In this document: piece by piece, positions 9,850 through 18,329 of the stretch
Position numbering within the stretch: position 1 is the stretch's first letter
Layout: every line of letters begins with the position of its first letter
Assembly (NCBI GenBank): GCA_964503275.1
Contig: CAZCZO010000006.1
Span: 1-64,000, forward strand
Origin: DASRAP01 sp964503275
GTDB lineage: Bacteria; Gemmatimonadota; Gemmatimonadetes; Gemmatimonadales; Gemmatimonadaceae
Direction of reading: 5' to 3'
Length of the DNA stretch: 64,000 bases
Translations under genes and position numbers: made by a program
The notes under the pieces: generated by a model
Seen by the model: the letters and a program-made list of their open reading frames with translations, nothing else
Database searches by the model: none
What the model was told of the DNA's origin: nothing

Positions 9850-10529
9850 GGAGCCCCGACGCCCCGAGTGCGGCGCAGGTGCGCCGGCAGCGCCGTCGGG
9901 CGCGACGGGTGTGGTGGAGCGCCCGGCTCGGGGCGCTGCTCGTGCGATGCCTCGGGGTGACGTGGCGCGTGCGGCAGATCGGGGACGAGGCCTGGCGACA
10001 TCGAGGGGCGCAGCGCCGCCCCCTCGTCCTCGCGATCTGGCACGGTGACCTGCTCCCGGCGGTCTGGGCGCACCGCGGTGAGGGGGTGGTCATGCTCGTG
10101 TCGGAGCACTCGGACGGCGAGATCATCGCGCAGATCGGCGCGCGGCTGGGGCAACGGACGGTGCGCGGGTCCACGACGCGCGGCGGCGCGCGGGCACTGC
10201 TCGGGCTCGTCCGCGCCTTGCAGGCTGGCGAGACGATCGCCATCACGCCCGATGGTCCGCGGGGCCCTCGGCACGAGGTGCAGGCGGGCGTGGTCGCGGC
10301 CGCGCAGCGCGCCGGCGCCCCGGTCGTTGCGATCGGGGTCGCCTGCTCGCGGGCGTGGAGCCTCGGCAGTTGGGACCGGTTCCGCATCCCGATGCCATTC
10401 GCTCGCATCGTCCTCTCGTACACAGAGCCCATCCTGATGCCGGCCGACCTCGACGCGGGGACGCGCGCCGTCGCGGAGGCCCTGGATCGGTCGTCCGCCG
10501 CCGCGCAGCGCGCGATCCGACATGGCTGA
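9846..10529 (+). CDS. DUF374 lysophospholipid-acyltransferase-like protein
   Basis: Probable membrane-associated acyltransferase of the DUF374 family, usually encoded beside LPS genes and possibly adding acyl groups to lipid A or a related lipid. The 227-residue product has a basic N-terminus and then RPLVLAIWHGDLLPAVW, where WHGD stands in for the HX4D-type region. SEHSDGEIIAQIGARLG and ITPDGPRGPRHEVQAG follow, the last being the typical DGPRGP motif of this family. GTG 9846 overlaps the lpxB stop. The substrate cannot be told from sequence. Position between lpxB and lpxK supports a lipid A role, perhaps in place of LpxL, which is not seen here. Confidence 0.8.
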   Translation: MRSPDAPSAAQVRRQRRRARRVWWSARLGALLVRCLGVTWRVRQIGDEAWRHRGAQRRPLVLAIWHGDLLPAVWAHRGEGVVMLVSEHSDGEIIAQIGARLGQRTVRGSTTRGGARALLGLVRALQAGETIAITPDGPRGPRHEVQAGVVAAAQRAGAPVVAIGVACSRAWSLGSWDRFRIPMPFARIVLSYTEPILMPADLDAGTRAVAEALDRSSAAAQRAIRHG

Positions 10530-11559
10530 GCGGCCGCGCTTCTGGCGGTCCGACGCTCCGGGGGCCGCGGTGGTGCGCGCGATGCTTCGGCCGCTGAGCG
10601 GGCTGTACGGGGCCGTGATGCGGCTCCGCAACCTGTGCTACGACCGTGGCTGGCTCGCCGTGATCCCGCCGCCGGTGCCCGTGATCGCGATCGGGAATCT
10701 GACGGTCGGAGGAACCGGCAAGACGCCGCTGACCGCGTGGGTCGCGCAGCACTTCGTGCGCATCGGGGCACGGCCCGGCATCGTGCTGCGCGGGGTCGGC
10801 GGTGACGAGCCGCTGGTCCTCGGGCAGTTGGTCCCCGAGGCGATCGTCGAGGTGACGCCGGACCGGGTCGCCGGTGTGGACCGAGCGGCGGCCGCCGGTG
10901 CGACGATCGTGGTGCTCGATGATGCGTTCCAGCATCGCCGCGCGGGCCGCCTGCTGGATATCGTGGTGTGGAGTGCCGACGCGGCAGACGAGGTGTCGCT
11001 CGTGTTGCCCGCCGGCCCTCTGCGCGAGCCCCTGCAGGGGCTGTTGCGGGCCGACCTCGTCGTCATCACGCGCAAGGCGGCATCGGACGCGGACGTCGCC
11101 GCGTGCCGTGGCGTCCTGTCGGCCGTGGCACCCGGGCGTCCGATCGTCGTGGTCCGCCTCGAGGCAGAGGCGTTGGTCGACGCGCACAGCGGCGCGCGTC
11201 GTGCGCTGGCGAGCCTCGCCCACACACCGGTCCTCGCGGTGTCCGGGGTGGGTGATCCGGAGGCCTTCGAGCGGCAGGTGCGGACCTCGGGCGCGAGGGT
11301 CACGGCTCTGCGCTTCGGCGACCATCATGCATATGGGTCGGCGGACATCGCGGACCTGCTGGCCCGTGCACCCGCGGACGGTGTGATCCTCTGCACCCTC
11401 AAGGACGCCGTGAAACTCGCGCCGCTGTGGCCTGCCTCCGCTCCGTCGCTGTGGTATCTTTCCCAGCGCGTGACGGTGGAGCAGGGGGCGGAGTCGCTCG
11501 CCACGATGTTGGCATCTGTCCGGCCGGCGGGGTCGCCCCCCCCGCGCGGCCCCCAGTGA
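10522..11559 (+). CDS. lpxK: tetraacyldisaccharide 4'-kinase LpxK
   Basis: Inner-membrane kinase that phosphorylates the 4' position of the lipid A disaccharide. The 345-residue product has an N-terminal amphipathic/membrane helix region (LSGLYGAVMRLRNLCYDRG) and P-loop IGNLTVGGTGKTPLTAW. Other kinase landmarks are the DDAFQHRRAGRLLDIV segment, LPAGPLREPLQGLLRAD, FGDHHAYGSADIADL and TLKDAVKL. ATG 10522 overlaps the upstream stop by 8 bases. It ends the lipid A gene run; gdhA follows after 18 bases. Confidence 0.95.
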   Translation: MAERPRFWRSDAPGAAVVRAMLRPLSGLYGAVMRLRNLCYDRGWLAVIPPPVPVIAIGNLTVGGTGKTPLTAWVAQHFVRIGARPGIVLRGVGGDEPLVLGQLVPEAIVEVTPDRVAGVDRAAAAGATIVVLDDAFQHRRAGRLLDIVVWSADAADEVSLVLPAGPLREPLQGLLRADLVVITRKAASDADVAACRGVLSAVAPGRPIVVVRLEAEALVDAHSGARRALASLAHTPVLAVSGVGDPEAFERQVRTSGARVTALRFGDHHAYGSADIADLLARAPADGVILCTLKDAVKLAPLWPASAPSLWYLSQRVTVEQGAESLATMLASVRPAGSPPPRGPQ

Positions 11560-11577
11560 TCGCTCGCCACCCCTTTT

Positions 11578-12885
11578 ATGAGCCACGACCCGTCCCGTTC
11601 TGCTGACAGCTTGGTCCGCCCCGACAAGGACACCTTCCTGCACGAGGAGAATCCGTTCGAAGCCATGATGTCCCGCTTCGACCGGGCGGCCGAATTGCTC
11701 GATCTGGAGCCCGGGCTGTACAAGATCCTGCGTCATCCGGAAAAGATCATCACGGTCTCGGTGCCCGTGTTGATGGACAACGGGGAGATCGAGGTATTCA
11801 CCGGGCACCGGGTGTTGTACAACACCGCGCGGGGCCCAGGCAAAGGTGGCGTGCGCTTTGACATGCAGGTGTCGCTCGACGAGGTCACGGCGCTGGCGGC
11901 CTGGATGGCGTGGAAGTGTGCCGTGGTCAATCTGCCGTTCGGTGGCGCGAAGGGCGGCGTGGTCTGCGACCCCAGCACCATGAGCGTCGGCGAGTTGGAG
12001 CGACTCACTCGGCGCTACACGCAGGGCATCATCAATACGCTGGGTCCCGACAGCGACGTGCCTGCGCCCGACGTCAACACGAACGAGCGGGTGATGGCGT
12101 GGGTGATGGATGAGTACTCGATCCATGTCGGCCACACGACCACCGCCGTCGTGACGGGGAAGCCGGTCGAGATGGGTGGCTCGCTCGGACGCCGCGAGGC
12201 GACGGGTCGCGGTGTGATGATGGTCGCGCGCGAAGCGCTGACCCACCTGGGCATGCCGATCGTCGGCGCGACGGTCGCGGTCCAGGGCTTCGGCAACGTG
12301 GGCTCTGTGGCCGCGCGGCTGCTGGCCCAGGAGGGCTGCAAGGTCGTCGCGATCACGGATCGCTTCGGCGGTGTCCACGATCCGCAGGGCATCGACGTCG
12401 ATGCGGCCATCGCGTGGGTGCGCGAGTATGGCTCGCTGGCGGGGTACCCCCGCGGCACGACCTGCACCAATGAGGAACTGCTGACGTTGCCCGTGGATGT
12501 GCTCGTGCCGGCCGCGCTGGAGAACGTGATCACGACCAAGAATGCCGGAGCCATCCAGGCGAAGATCATCTGCGAAGGGGCGAACGGTCCCACGACGGCG
12601 GGCGCCGATCGGATCCTCGACGAGAAAGGCATCTTCGTGGTCCCCGACATCCTGGCCAACGCCGGGGGCGTGACGGTCTCGTATTTCGAGTGGGTGCAGA
12701 ATCGGGCGGCGTACTTCTGGTCCGAGGACGTGGTCAATGAGCGGCTTCGCGACATCATGGTCCGCTGTTTCCACGACGTGTTGAAGCTGTCGCTCGACCA
12801 TCAGGTCAACATGCGCACGGCGGCCTACATGCTGGCGATCAGTCGGGTGGCCGCGGTGCACCGACTGCGCGGCAGCTACGCCTGA
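11578..12885 (+). CDS. gdhA: Glu/Leu/Phe/Val-family glutamate dehydrogenase
   Basis: Oxidative deamination of glutamate to 2-oxoglutarate, or the reverse, with NAD(P). The 435-residue length matches the hexameric bacterial and archaeal enzymes. The glutamate-binding and catalytic region is seen in GPGKGGVRFD and LPFGGAKGGVVCDP, with the catalytic Lys in GGAKGG. PDVNTNERVMAWVMDEY and the Rossmann motif VQGFGNVGSVAARLL follow. A glutamate-specific versus branched-chain role cannot be fixed from sequence. The ATG at 11578 has no clear Shine-Dalgarno sequence (CCCCTTTT precedes it). It overlaps rlmH by one base (TGATG). Confidence 0.93.
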   Translation: MSHDPSRSADSLVRPDKDTFLHEENPFEAMMSRFDRAAELLDLEPGLYKILRHPEKIITVSVPVLMDNGEIEVFTGHRVLYNTARGPGKGGVRFDMQVSLDEVTALAAWMAWKCAVVNLPFGGAKGGVVCDPSTMSVGELERLTRRYTQGIINTLGPDSDVPAPDVNTNERVMAWVMDEYSIHVGHTTTAVVTGKPVEMGGSLGRREATGRGVMMVAREALTHLGMPIVGATVAVQGFGNVGSVAARLLAQEGCKVVAITDRFGGVHDPQGIDVDAAIAWVREYGSLAGYPRGTTCTNEELLTLPVDVLVPAALENVITTKNAGAIQAKIICEGANGPTTAGADRILDEKGIFVVPDILANAGGVTVSYFEWVQNRAAYFWSEDVVNERLRDIMVRCFHDVLKLSLDHQVNMRTAAYMLAISRVAAVHRLRGSYA

Positions 12886-13346
12886 TGCGCTTCACCGTCG
12901 CGGTCGTCGGGACGCTGCGCGACTCGGCGCTGGCCACGGCGATCCACGAGTACGAACGACGGGCCGCCCGGTATTGGCCACTGCAGGTCGTCGAGGTCCG
13001 CGATGTGGCGGCGCGCGGGCGCTCGGTGGACGAGGTGCGCGCGCTCGAGGCGACGCGGCTCGATGCGGTGGTGGAAGACGCCACGCTGTGGTGCTGTACG
13101 GAGGGCGGCCGCGCGATGACGTCGGCGGCCTTCGCCGACTGGATGCAGACCTTGCGTGAGTCCGCGCGGGACGTGGCGATCTGCATCGGCGGCGCGTTCG
13201 GGCTGGCGCCGGCGCTGCTGGCGCGGGCGTCCGGTCGGCTCGCACTCGCGCCCTTCACCCTCCCGCATGAGCTCGCGCGCTTGGTGTTGGCGGAGCAACT
13301 CTATCGCGCCGGGACGCTGGTGCGCGGGGAGCCGTACCACAAGTGA
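12885..13346 (+). CDS. rlmH: 23S rRNA (pseudouridine1915-N3)-methyltransferase RlmH
   Basis: SPOUT-family methyltransferase that modifies pseudouridine 1915 in helix 69 of 23S rRNA. The 153-residue product is of normal length, with MRFTVAVVGTLRDS at the N-terminus and the knot-forming C-terminus FCIGGAFGLAPALL-type region (ICIGGAFGLAPALLARAS). It ends in the conserved LVLAEQLYRAGTLVRGEPYHK, where the terminal HK is typical of the family. Starts inside the gdhA stop and ends in a GTGA overlap with bshC. Confidence 0.95.
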   Translation: MRFTVAVVGTLRDSALATAIHEYERRAARYWPLQVVEVRDVAARGRSVDEVRALEATRLDAVVEDATLWCCTEGGRAMTSAAFADWMQTLRESARDVAICIGGAFGLAPALLARASGRLALAPFTLPHELARLVLAEQLYRAGTLVRGEPYHK

Positions 13347-14881
13347 GCGCCCGCGCTGACGGTTTTCGCGTCCTGACCGCGGACCTCGGAGGCAGTGCGC
13401 TCAGTCGCGCCCTGCGCGCGCGAGAGGCCCCGGCGGACTGGAGCAGCATCGTGCCGGCGGACGACCGTGCATGGCGAGCGCGCGCGACAGCGACGGCGGC
13501 CGGCCACACGGGGTGGTTGGAGCGGCTTGCCCCGGCATTCGGCACCGGCGCGGCACTGCTGGGCCCGGTGGCCGAAGGCGGCGTGGTCATCACGACGGGT
13601 CAGCAGCCCGGACTCTTTGGCGGACCCATCTACACGCTGGCCAAGGCGCTGTCCGCCCTCGCCATGAGCGAGGCGCATGAGCGCGCGACCGGCGTGCCGA
13701 CGCGGCCGGTGTTCTGGGCCGCGACGGATGATGCAGACTTCGCTGAGGCCGCGTCCATCGCCGTCGTCGGCCCTCGCGGGCTGGACACGTTGACGCTCTC
13801 GGCGACGGAGGCGCTGGATGCAGTGCCACTCGCGTTCCGGGCGCTCGGCCACGATGTCGACGCGCTGCGCGCGCGGTTGGCGGCCGCCTGCGGGTCGCTC
13901 GCCGACGAGCGTGTCATGCGGGCGGCCGCGGCATTCCGCGCCGGCGCGACCGTCGGTGCGGCGTATCTCGCGCTCATGCGGGCACTGCTCGAACCGCTGG
14001 GGATCGCCGTGCTCGACGCGGCGCACCCTGCGGTCGGTGCTGCCACGCGGCCCCTCATGCGAGCCGCACTGGCGGCCGCGCCCGGCGTGCAGGAGGCGCT
14101 GGTGGCACGGGGCGCGGCGCTGTCGGCGGCAGGATTCGAGCCGCCGGTCGCGGTGGACCGCGCGCTCTCGCTGGTGTTCGCGTGGGAGGGGTCCGCGGAT
14201 GCGCCGCGCAAGCGCCGGCTGACCATCGACGAGGCGTTGGCGGCAGGTGATCCCGCGCAGCGGCTCAGCCCGAACGTGCTGTTGCGACCGGTGATGGAGG
14301 CGTGGATGTTGCCGACCGTCGCGTATGTGGCGGGCCCCGGTGAGTTGGCGTATTTCTCGCAGGTCAGCGCGGTCGCCGACGCGCTGGCGCTCCCGCGACC
14401 CCTCGCCCTCCCGCGCTGGTCGGGGCTCATCGTCCCGGCCGATGTGGAGGACGAGCTCGCGTCCCGTGGCTGGTCACTCGAGCACCTGCGTGATCCGCAT
14501 GCGGCGGAGAATGCCATCGCGGCGGCGGCCGTCCCGGCCGAGATCATCGCGATGTTCGCGCGCCTGCGCACGTCGGTGGCCAGCGAGCTCGCGGCCCTCG
14601 ATGCGATCCTGCCCGAACCGGCCGTGGCCGGCGCGCGATCGGATCTGGCGCGCCGACTCGACCGCATCGAACGGCGCGTGCGCGGCGTGGTCAAGCATCG
14701 GGAGCGGGCGCTGCTGCAGCGGATCGCGCGGGTGCGCGCGGTCGTGCATCCGAACGGCACCCCCCAGGAGCGGACGTTGAGCTTCGTGCCCTTCGTATCG
14801 CGATACGGTGAGGCGTTGATCGCGGCGCAACTGCAGGCCGCCCGTGGGCATGCCGAGCGCTGGTGGCCCGTCGGGCCGTGA
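13343..14881 (+). CDS. bshC: putative cysteine ligase BshC (bacillithiol biosynthesis)
   Basis: BshC joins cysteine to glucosaminyl malate in the last step of bacillithiol synthesis. The 512-residue product carries the family signatures TTGQQPGLFGGPIYTLAKA and FWAATDDADFAEAA near the N-terminus, with LPTVAYVAGPGELAYFSQ in the middle. A C-terminal coiled segment (LARRLDRIERRVRGVVKH) follows. Bacillithiol is best known from Firmicutes but also occurs in Deinococcus and Bacteroidota-type lineages. BshA and BshB are not in the window. GTG start overlaps rlmH; its stop overlaps the murJ start. Confidence 0.88.
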   Translation: MSARADGFRVLTADLGGSALSRALRAREAPADWSSIVPADDRAWRARATATAAGHTGWLERLAPAFGTGAALLGPVAEGGVVITTGQQPGLFGGPIYTLAKALSALAMSEAHERATGVPTRPVFWAATDDADFAEAASIAVVGPRGLDTLTLSATEALDAVPLAFRALGHDVDALRARLAAACGSLADERVMRAAAAFRAGATVGAAYLALMRALLEPLGIAVLDAAHPAVGAATRPLMRAALAAAPGVQEALVARGAALSAAGFEPPVAVDRALSLVFAWEGSADAPRKRRLTIDEALAAGDPAQRLSPNVLLRPVMEAWMLPTVAYVAGPGELAYFSQVSAVADALALPRPLALPRWSGLIVPADVEDELASRGWSLEHLRDPHAAENAIAAAAVPAEIIAMFARLRTSVASELAALDAILPEPAVAGARSDLARRLDRIERRVRGVVKHRERALLQRIARVRAVVHPNGTPQERTLSFVPFVSRYGEALIAAQLQAARGHAERWWPVGP

Positions 14882-16452
14882 CGCTCGATGCGCGCAGTGA
14901 CGAGCGCGTAGCGCGCGGCGCCCGTGCCGTCGGGGCGGGCATCTTGGTGAGTCGCGTCGCGGGCTTGGCGCGTGGCCTGCTCTTCGCGCGCTACTTCGGC
15001 GACGGACTCGCGGCCGACGCGTATAACGCGGCGCTGCGCATCCCCAACACGGTGCGCAACCTCCTGGGTGATGGGACGATCAGCGCCTCCTTCGTGCCGG
15101 TGTATGCGGCGGCCCTCGCGCGCGGCGATCACGACGGGGCGCGGGCACTCGCCAATGCGCTGCTGGGCGTCCTGCTCGCGGTCGTGGCCGTGATGACGCT
15201 GGTCGGCATCGCGGCCGCCCCGTGGTTGACGGCGATCTTTGCGGGCGGGCTCGACGCGGAGACGGCCGCACTGACCACGCGCCTCTTGCGCGTGTTGTTC
15301 CCCATGACGGGCGTGATGGTCCTGTCGGGCTGGTGTCTGGGCGTCCAGAATGCCCACCGCCGGTTCTTCGTGGCCTATGCGGCGGCGGCCGCATGGGCGC
15401 TCGTGCAGGTGGCGTTCCTGTTGATCGCGGGACCGCGCATGCCCTCGCGCATCGAGCTGGTGTGGTGGCTCAGCTGGGCCACGCTGGTCGGGGCCGCGCT
15501 GCAGGTGCTCGTGCAGGCGCCCCAAGTCTGGCGGTTGCTCCGTACGGTGCGGCCCGCCCTCGACACGCACGCGAGCGGGCTCCGGCAGGTGATCACGAAT
15601 TTCGTACCGGTCGTCGGCTCGCTGGGCTTCGCGCAGCTGTCCGGGCTGGTCGACTTGCGCATCGCCTCCGAGCTCCCCGCCGGCGCACTTGCGGTGTGGA
15701 ATTACGCGGTGCCCGTGTACCTCCTGCCCTTGTCCATGTTCGGCGTCGCGGGTGCGATGGCCGCGCTGCCGGAGTTCGCAGGCGGCGCCGTGGACGATGC
15801 AGGCCGGCGCCGGATCGCGGCCGGCCTCGCGTCCGCGTGGGGACGCGTCCTGTTCTATGTCCTCCCATCGGCCATCGCACTCATCGCGGTGGGGGACGCC
15901 GTGGTCACCTTGCTCTACCGGGGCGGTGCGTTCGGGGACGAGCAGGTCCGCCGCGTCTGGATCGTGCTGGCGGCGTACGCGGTGGGACTCGCGGCCTTCG
16001 CGACCGTTCGGCTCTTCGCCTCCACGTTCCACGCGTTGCAGGACTACCGGACGCCGCTGCGCGGCGCCGCGCTGGCGTTACCATGCAGTGTGGCCGGTGC
16101 ACTGTGCTTGGTCTGGCCCATGCGCGACCGGGTCGAGGGCGTGGCGGCCATCGCACTGGGGAGCGGGCTCGGCGCGCTCGTGAATGTGGTGTTCCTGGGG
16201 CGGGAACTCGAGCGAAGGTTGGGGGGCGTGCCGTGGCGCGAGGTGGGAGGGCGGGTCCTGCGCATCACGGCGGCGGCCGCGGTGGCGGTCGCGACGACGA
16301 TGGCGGCGCGGACGCTGTTGCCCGCGATCGCCCCGCGCGTCGATGCCGTCCTCTTGCTCGCGCTGTTCTCCGTGACGTTCCTGCCGGTGGCCGAGGGGCT
16401 CGGGCTCGACGAAGCGCGGGCACTCCGGCGCCGACTGCTGCGCCGTCGATGA
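14878..16452 (+). CDS. murJ: lipid II flippase MurJ
   Basis: MOP-superfamily polytopic membrane protein that flips lipid II for peptidoglycan synthesis. The 524-residue product has about 13-14 hydrophobic segments. Family landmarks are SRVAGLARGLLFARYFGDG, ADAYNAALRIPNTVRNLLGDG and SASFVPVYA near the N-terminus, with YRGGAFGDEQV and FASTFHALQDYRTPL further on. The GTG at 14878 overlaps the bshC stop (GTGA), which fits the pattern of the neighbouring genes. A GTG at 14863 in frame would add five residues. Confidence 0.94.
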   Translation: MTLDARSDERVARGARAVGAGILVSRVAGLARGLLFARYFGDGLAADAYNAALRIPNTVRNLLGDGTISASFVPVYAAALARGDHDGARALANALLGVLLAVVAVMTLVGIAAAPWLTAIFAGGLDAETAALTTRLLRVLFPMTGVMVLSGWCLGVQNAHRRFFVAYAAAAAWALVQVAFLLIAGPRMPSRIELVWWLSWATLVGAALQVLVQAPQVWRLLRTVRPALDTHASGLRQVITNFVPVVGSLGFAQLSGLVDLRIASELPAGALAVWNYAVPVYLLPLSMFGVAGAMAALPEFAGGAVDDAGRRRIAAGLASAWGRVLFYVLPSAIALIAVGDAVVTLLYRGGAFGDEQVRRVWIVLAAYAVGLAAFATVRLFASTFHALQDYRTPLRGAALALPCSVAGALCLVWPMRDRVEGVAAIALGSGLGALVNVVFLGRELERRLGGVPWREVGGRVLRITAAAAVAVATTMAARTLLPAIAPRVDAVLLLALFSVTFLPVAEGLGLDEARALRRRLLRRR

Positions 16453-18329
16453 GCCGGCGGATCCCGGAGGCGATCGAGGCGAAGTTGTCACACCTGCCAG
16501 AGACGCCGGGGGTGTACCTCTGGCGCGACGCCGGTGGCACGGTGCTGTACGTCGGCAAGGCCAAACGCCTGCGCAGCCGGGTGCGCAGCTATGTCGCGCC
16601 CGAGCACACCCTGGCACCCAAGACGCGGGCGCTCATGCGCGCGGCGACCGATGTGGAGACCATCGTGGTGCCGACCGAGGAGCATGCCTTGGTGCTCGAG
16701 GCGACCCTCATCAAGGAGCACGCGCCGCGCTTCAACATCCTGCTGCGTGACGATAAGTCGTTCCCGTACATCAAGGTCACGGTCCAGCAGGACTACCCGC
16801 GCGTGGTCGTGACGCGCAAGGTCGTCGACGACGGCGCGCGCTATTTCGGCCCGTACACCGACGTCCGGCGGCTCCGGCAAGCGATGCAGGTGGTCCGGCG
16901 CTTGTACACCGTGCGGTCGTGCCATTACGAGCTGCTGCGGGAGCGGCCGGAGCGCCCCTGCCTCGACTACCACATCAAGCGCTGCCTCGCACCCTGCGTG
17001 GGCTTGCAGTCGCGCGAGGCGTATCGCGCGATGATCGATGAGATCCTCCACTTCCTCAGCGGACGCGATGACCTCCTGATCCAGCGCATCCGTGCCCGCA
17101 TGGACGAGGCCAGCGCCCAGCTGGATTTCGAGCGCGCCGCACAGTTCCGCGATGCCCTGCGGCACTTGGAGCAGCTCGAAGAACCCTCCGTCGTCCTCGA
17201 TGTCGGTGGCGGGGATCGCGATGTGCTCGGCTACGCACGCGACGGCGCCGAGGCCTGCGTCACGCTCCTCCGCGTCCGGCAGGGGCATCTGGTGGCGCGC
17301 CAACACCGCTTCCTCGACAACGTCGCCGATGAGGCCGATGCGGACATCCTCGTCGCGTATCTCGCCGGCTCCTACGTGCCGTCGGCGGAGCGCGCGCCCG
17401 AGGTCCTGCTGCCCTTCGATGTCGGTGAGCACGCCGCACTCCAGCAGGCGCTCGGCGCGACCAAGCTGCGGGTGCCGCATCGCGGCGTTCGACGCGAGCT
17501 CCTGGAGCTCGCAGAGCAGAACGCGCGACACCTCCTGGAGGAGAGCAAGCTCGCCACCGACGAGACGGATGAGCGCGCCGCCGACCCCGTGTACGAGCTG
17601 GCCCAGGCGCTGGAGCTGCAGCGGATCCCGCGGTCCCTGGTCTGCTTCGACATCTCCACGTCGCAGGGCACGGACACCGTCGCCTCGGTGGTGTGGTTCG
17701 AGAACGGTCGTCCGCGCCGCGCCGAGTACCGGACCATGCGCATCACGACGGTGGAGGGTACGGATGACTTCGCGTCGATGCGGGAGGCCGTCACGCGCTA
17801 CTTCGCGCGCCGGATCGCGGAGGAACAGGCACTCCCGGATCTGGTCGTCGTCGATGGGGGCCGCGGGCAGCTCAGTGCGGCGGCCGATGCGCTCGATGCG
17901 TTGGCCCTGTCCGACCTGCCGCTGATCTCGATCGCGAAGCGGGAGGAGGAACTGTTCCGCCGAGGACGGGCCGAGCCGCTGCGGCTGTCGCGGCGCTCGC
18001 CGGCGTTGCGTCTCGTGCAGCAGGCGCGCGACGAGGCGCACCGGCGCGCTGTCGGGTATAATCGAAAGCGGCGCACCGCGCGCACCGTCACCTCGGCACT
18101 GCTCGACATCCCGGGCATCGGGCCGGTGAAGCGCCGGGCGCTGCTGCGCGCATTCGGCTCGCTGCAGGGCATTCGTGAGGCCTCGCCCGACGCGATCGCT
18201 GCTGTGCCGGGATTCTCCCATCTGGCCGCCACGCGGTTACTTGCGCACTTGCGCGGGGACGCCGCGACCGCGCGGACCGACCCCGACCCGTCCACCCCGA
18301 CCGAGGCCTCCGCCTCTGACCCGACATGA
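16449..18329 (+). CDS. uvrC: excinuclease ABC subunit C (UvrC)
   Basis: Nuclease that makes both cuts around lesions during nucleotide excision repair with UvrA and UvrB. The 626-residue product has an N-terminal GIY-YIG domain (GVYLWRDAGGTVLYVGKAKRLRSRVRSY region), a UVR UvrB-binding motif (AQLDFERAAQFRDALRHLEQL) and an RNase H-like nuclease domain. In that domain D401 (CFDISTSQG), D440 (GTDDFASM) and D469 (VVVDGGRGQ) are present. A helix-hairpin-helix tail follows (LLDIPGIGPVKRRALLRAFG). The residue expected to be the catalytic histidine (E. coli H538, in GHRKKR) is Asn538 here (GYNRKRR). ATG overlaps the murJ stop. Confidence 0.94.
   Translation: MSRRIPEAIEAKLSHLPETPGVYLWRDAGGTVLYVGKAKRLRSRVRSYVAPEHTLAPKTRALMRAATDVETIVVPTEEHALVLEATLIKEHAPRFNILLRDDKSFPYIKVTVQQDYPRVVVTRKVVDDGARYFGPYTDVRRLRQAMQVVRRLYTVRSCHYELLRERPERPCLDYHIKRCLAPCVGLQSREAYRAMIDEILHFLSGRDDLLIQRIRARMDEASAQLDFERAAQFRDALRHLEQLEEPSVVLDVGGGDRDVLGYARDGAEACVTLLRVRQGHLVARQHRFLDNVADEADADILVAYLAGSYVPSAERAPEVLLPFDVGEHAALQQALGATKLRVPHRGVRRELLELAEQNARHLLEESKLATDETDERAADPVYELAQALELQRIPRSLVCFDISTSQGTDTVASVVWFENGRPRRAEYRTMRITTVEGTDDFASMREAVTRYFARRIAEEQALPDLVVVDGGRGQLSAAADALDALALSDLPLISIAKREEELFRRGRAEPLRLSRRSPALRLVQQARDEAHRRAVGYNRKRRTARTVTSALLDIPGIGPVKRRALLRAFGSLQGIREASPDAIAAVPGFSHLAATRLLAHLRGDAATARTDPDPSTPTEASASDPT

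Noticed and set aside
10243..12861. 872-codon minus-strand frame opposite lpxK and gdhA
   Set aside because: Antisense shadow; no recognisable motifs, while the opposite strand codes for conserved enzymes.
13630..16032. Long minus-strand frame opposite bshC and murJ
   Set aside because: Low-complexity His/Arg and then Ser/Ala-rich translation, no domains, and the + strand genes are clear.
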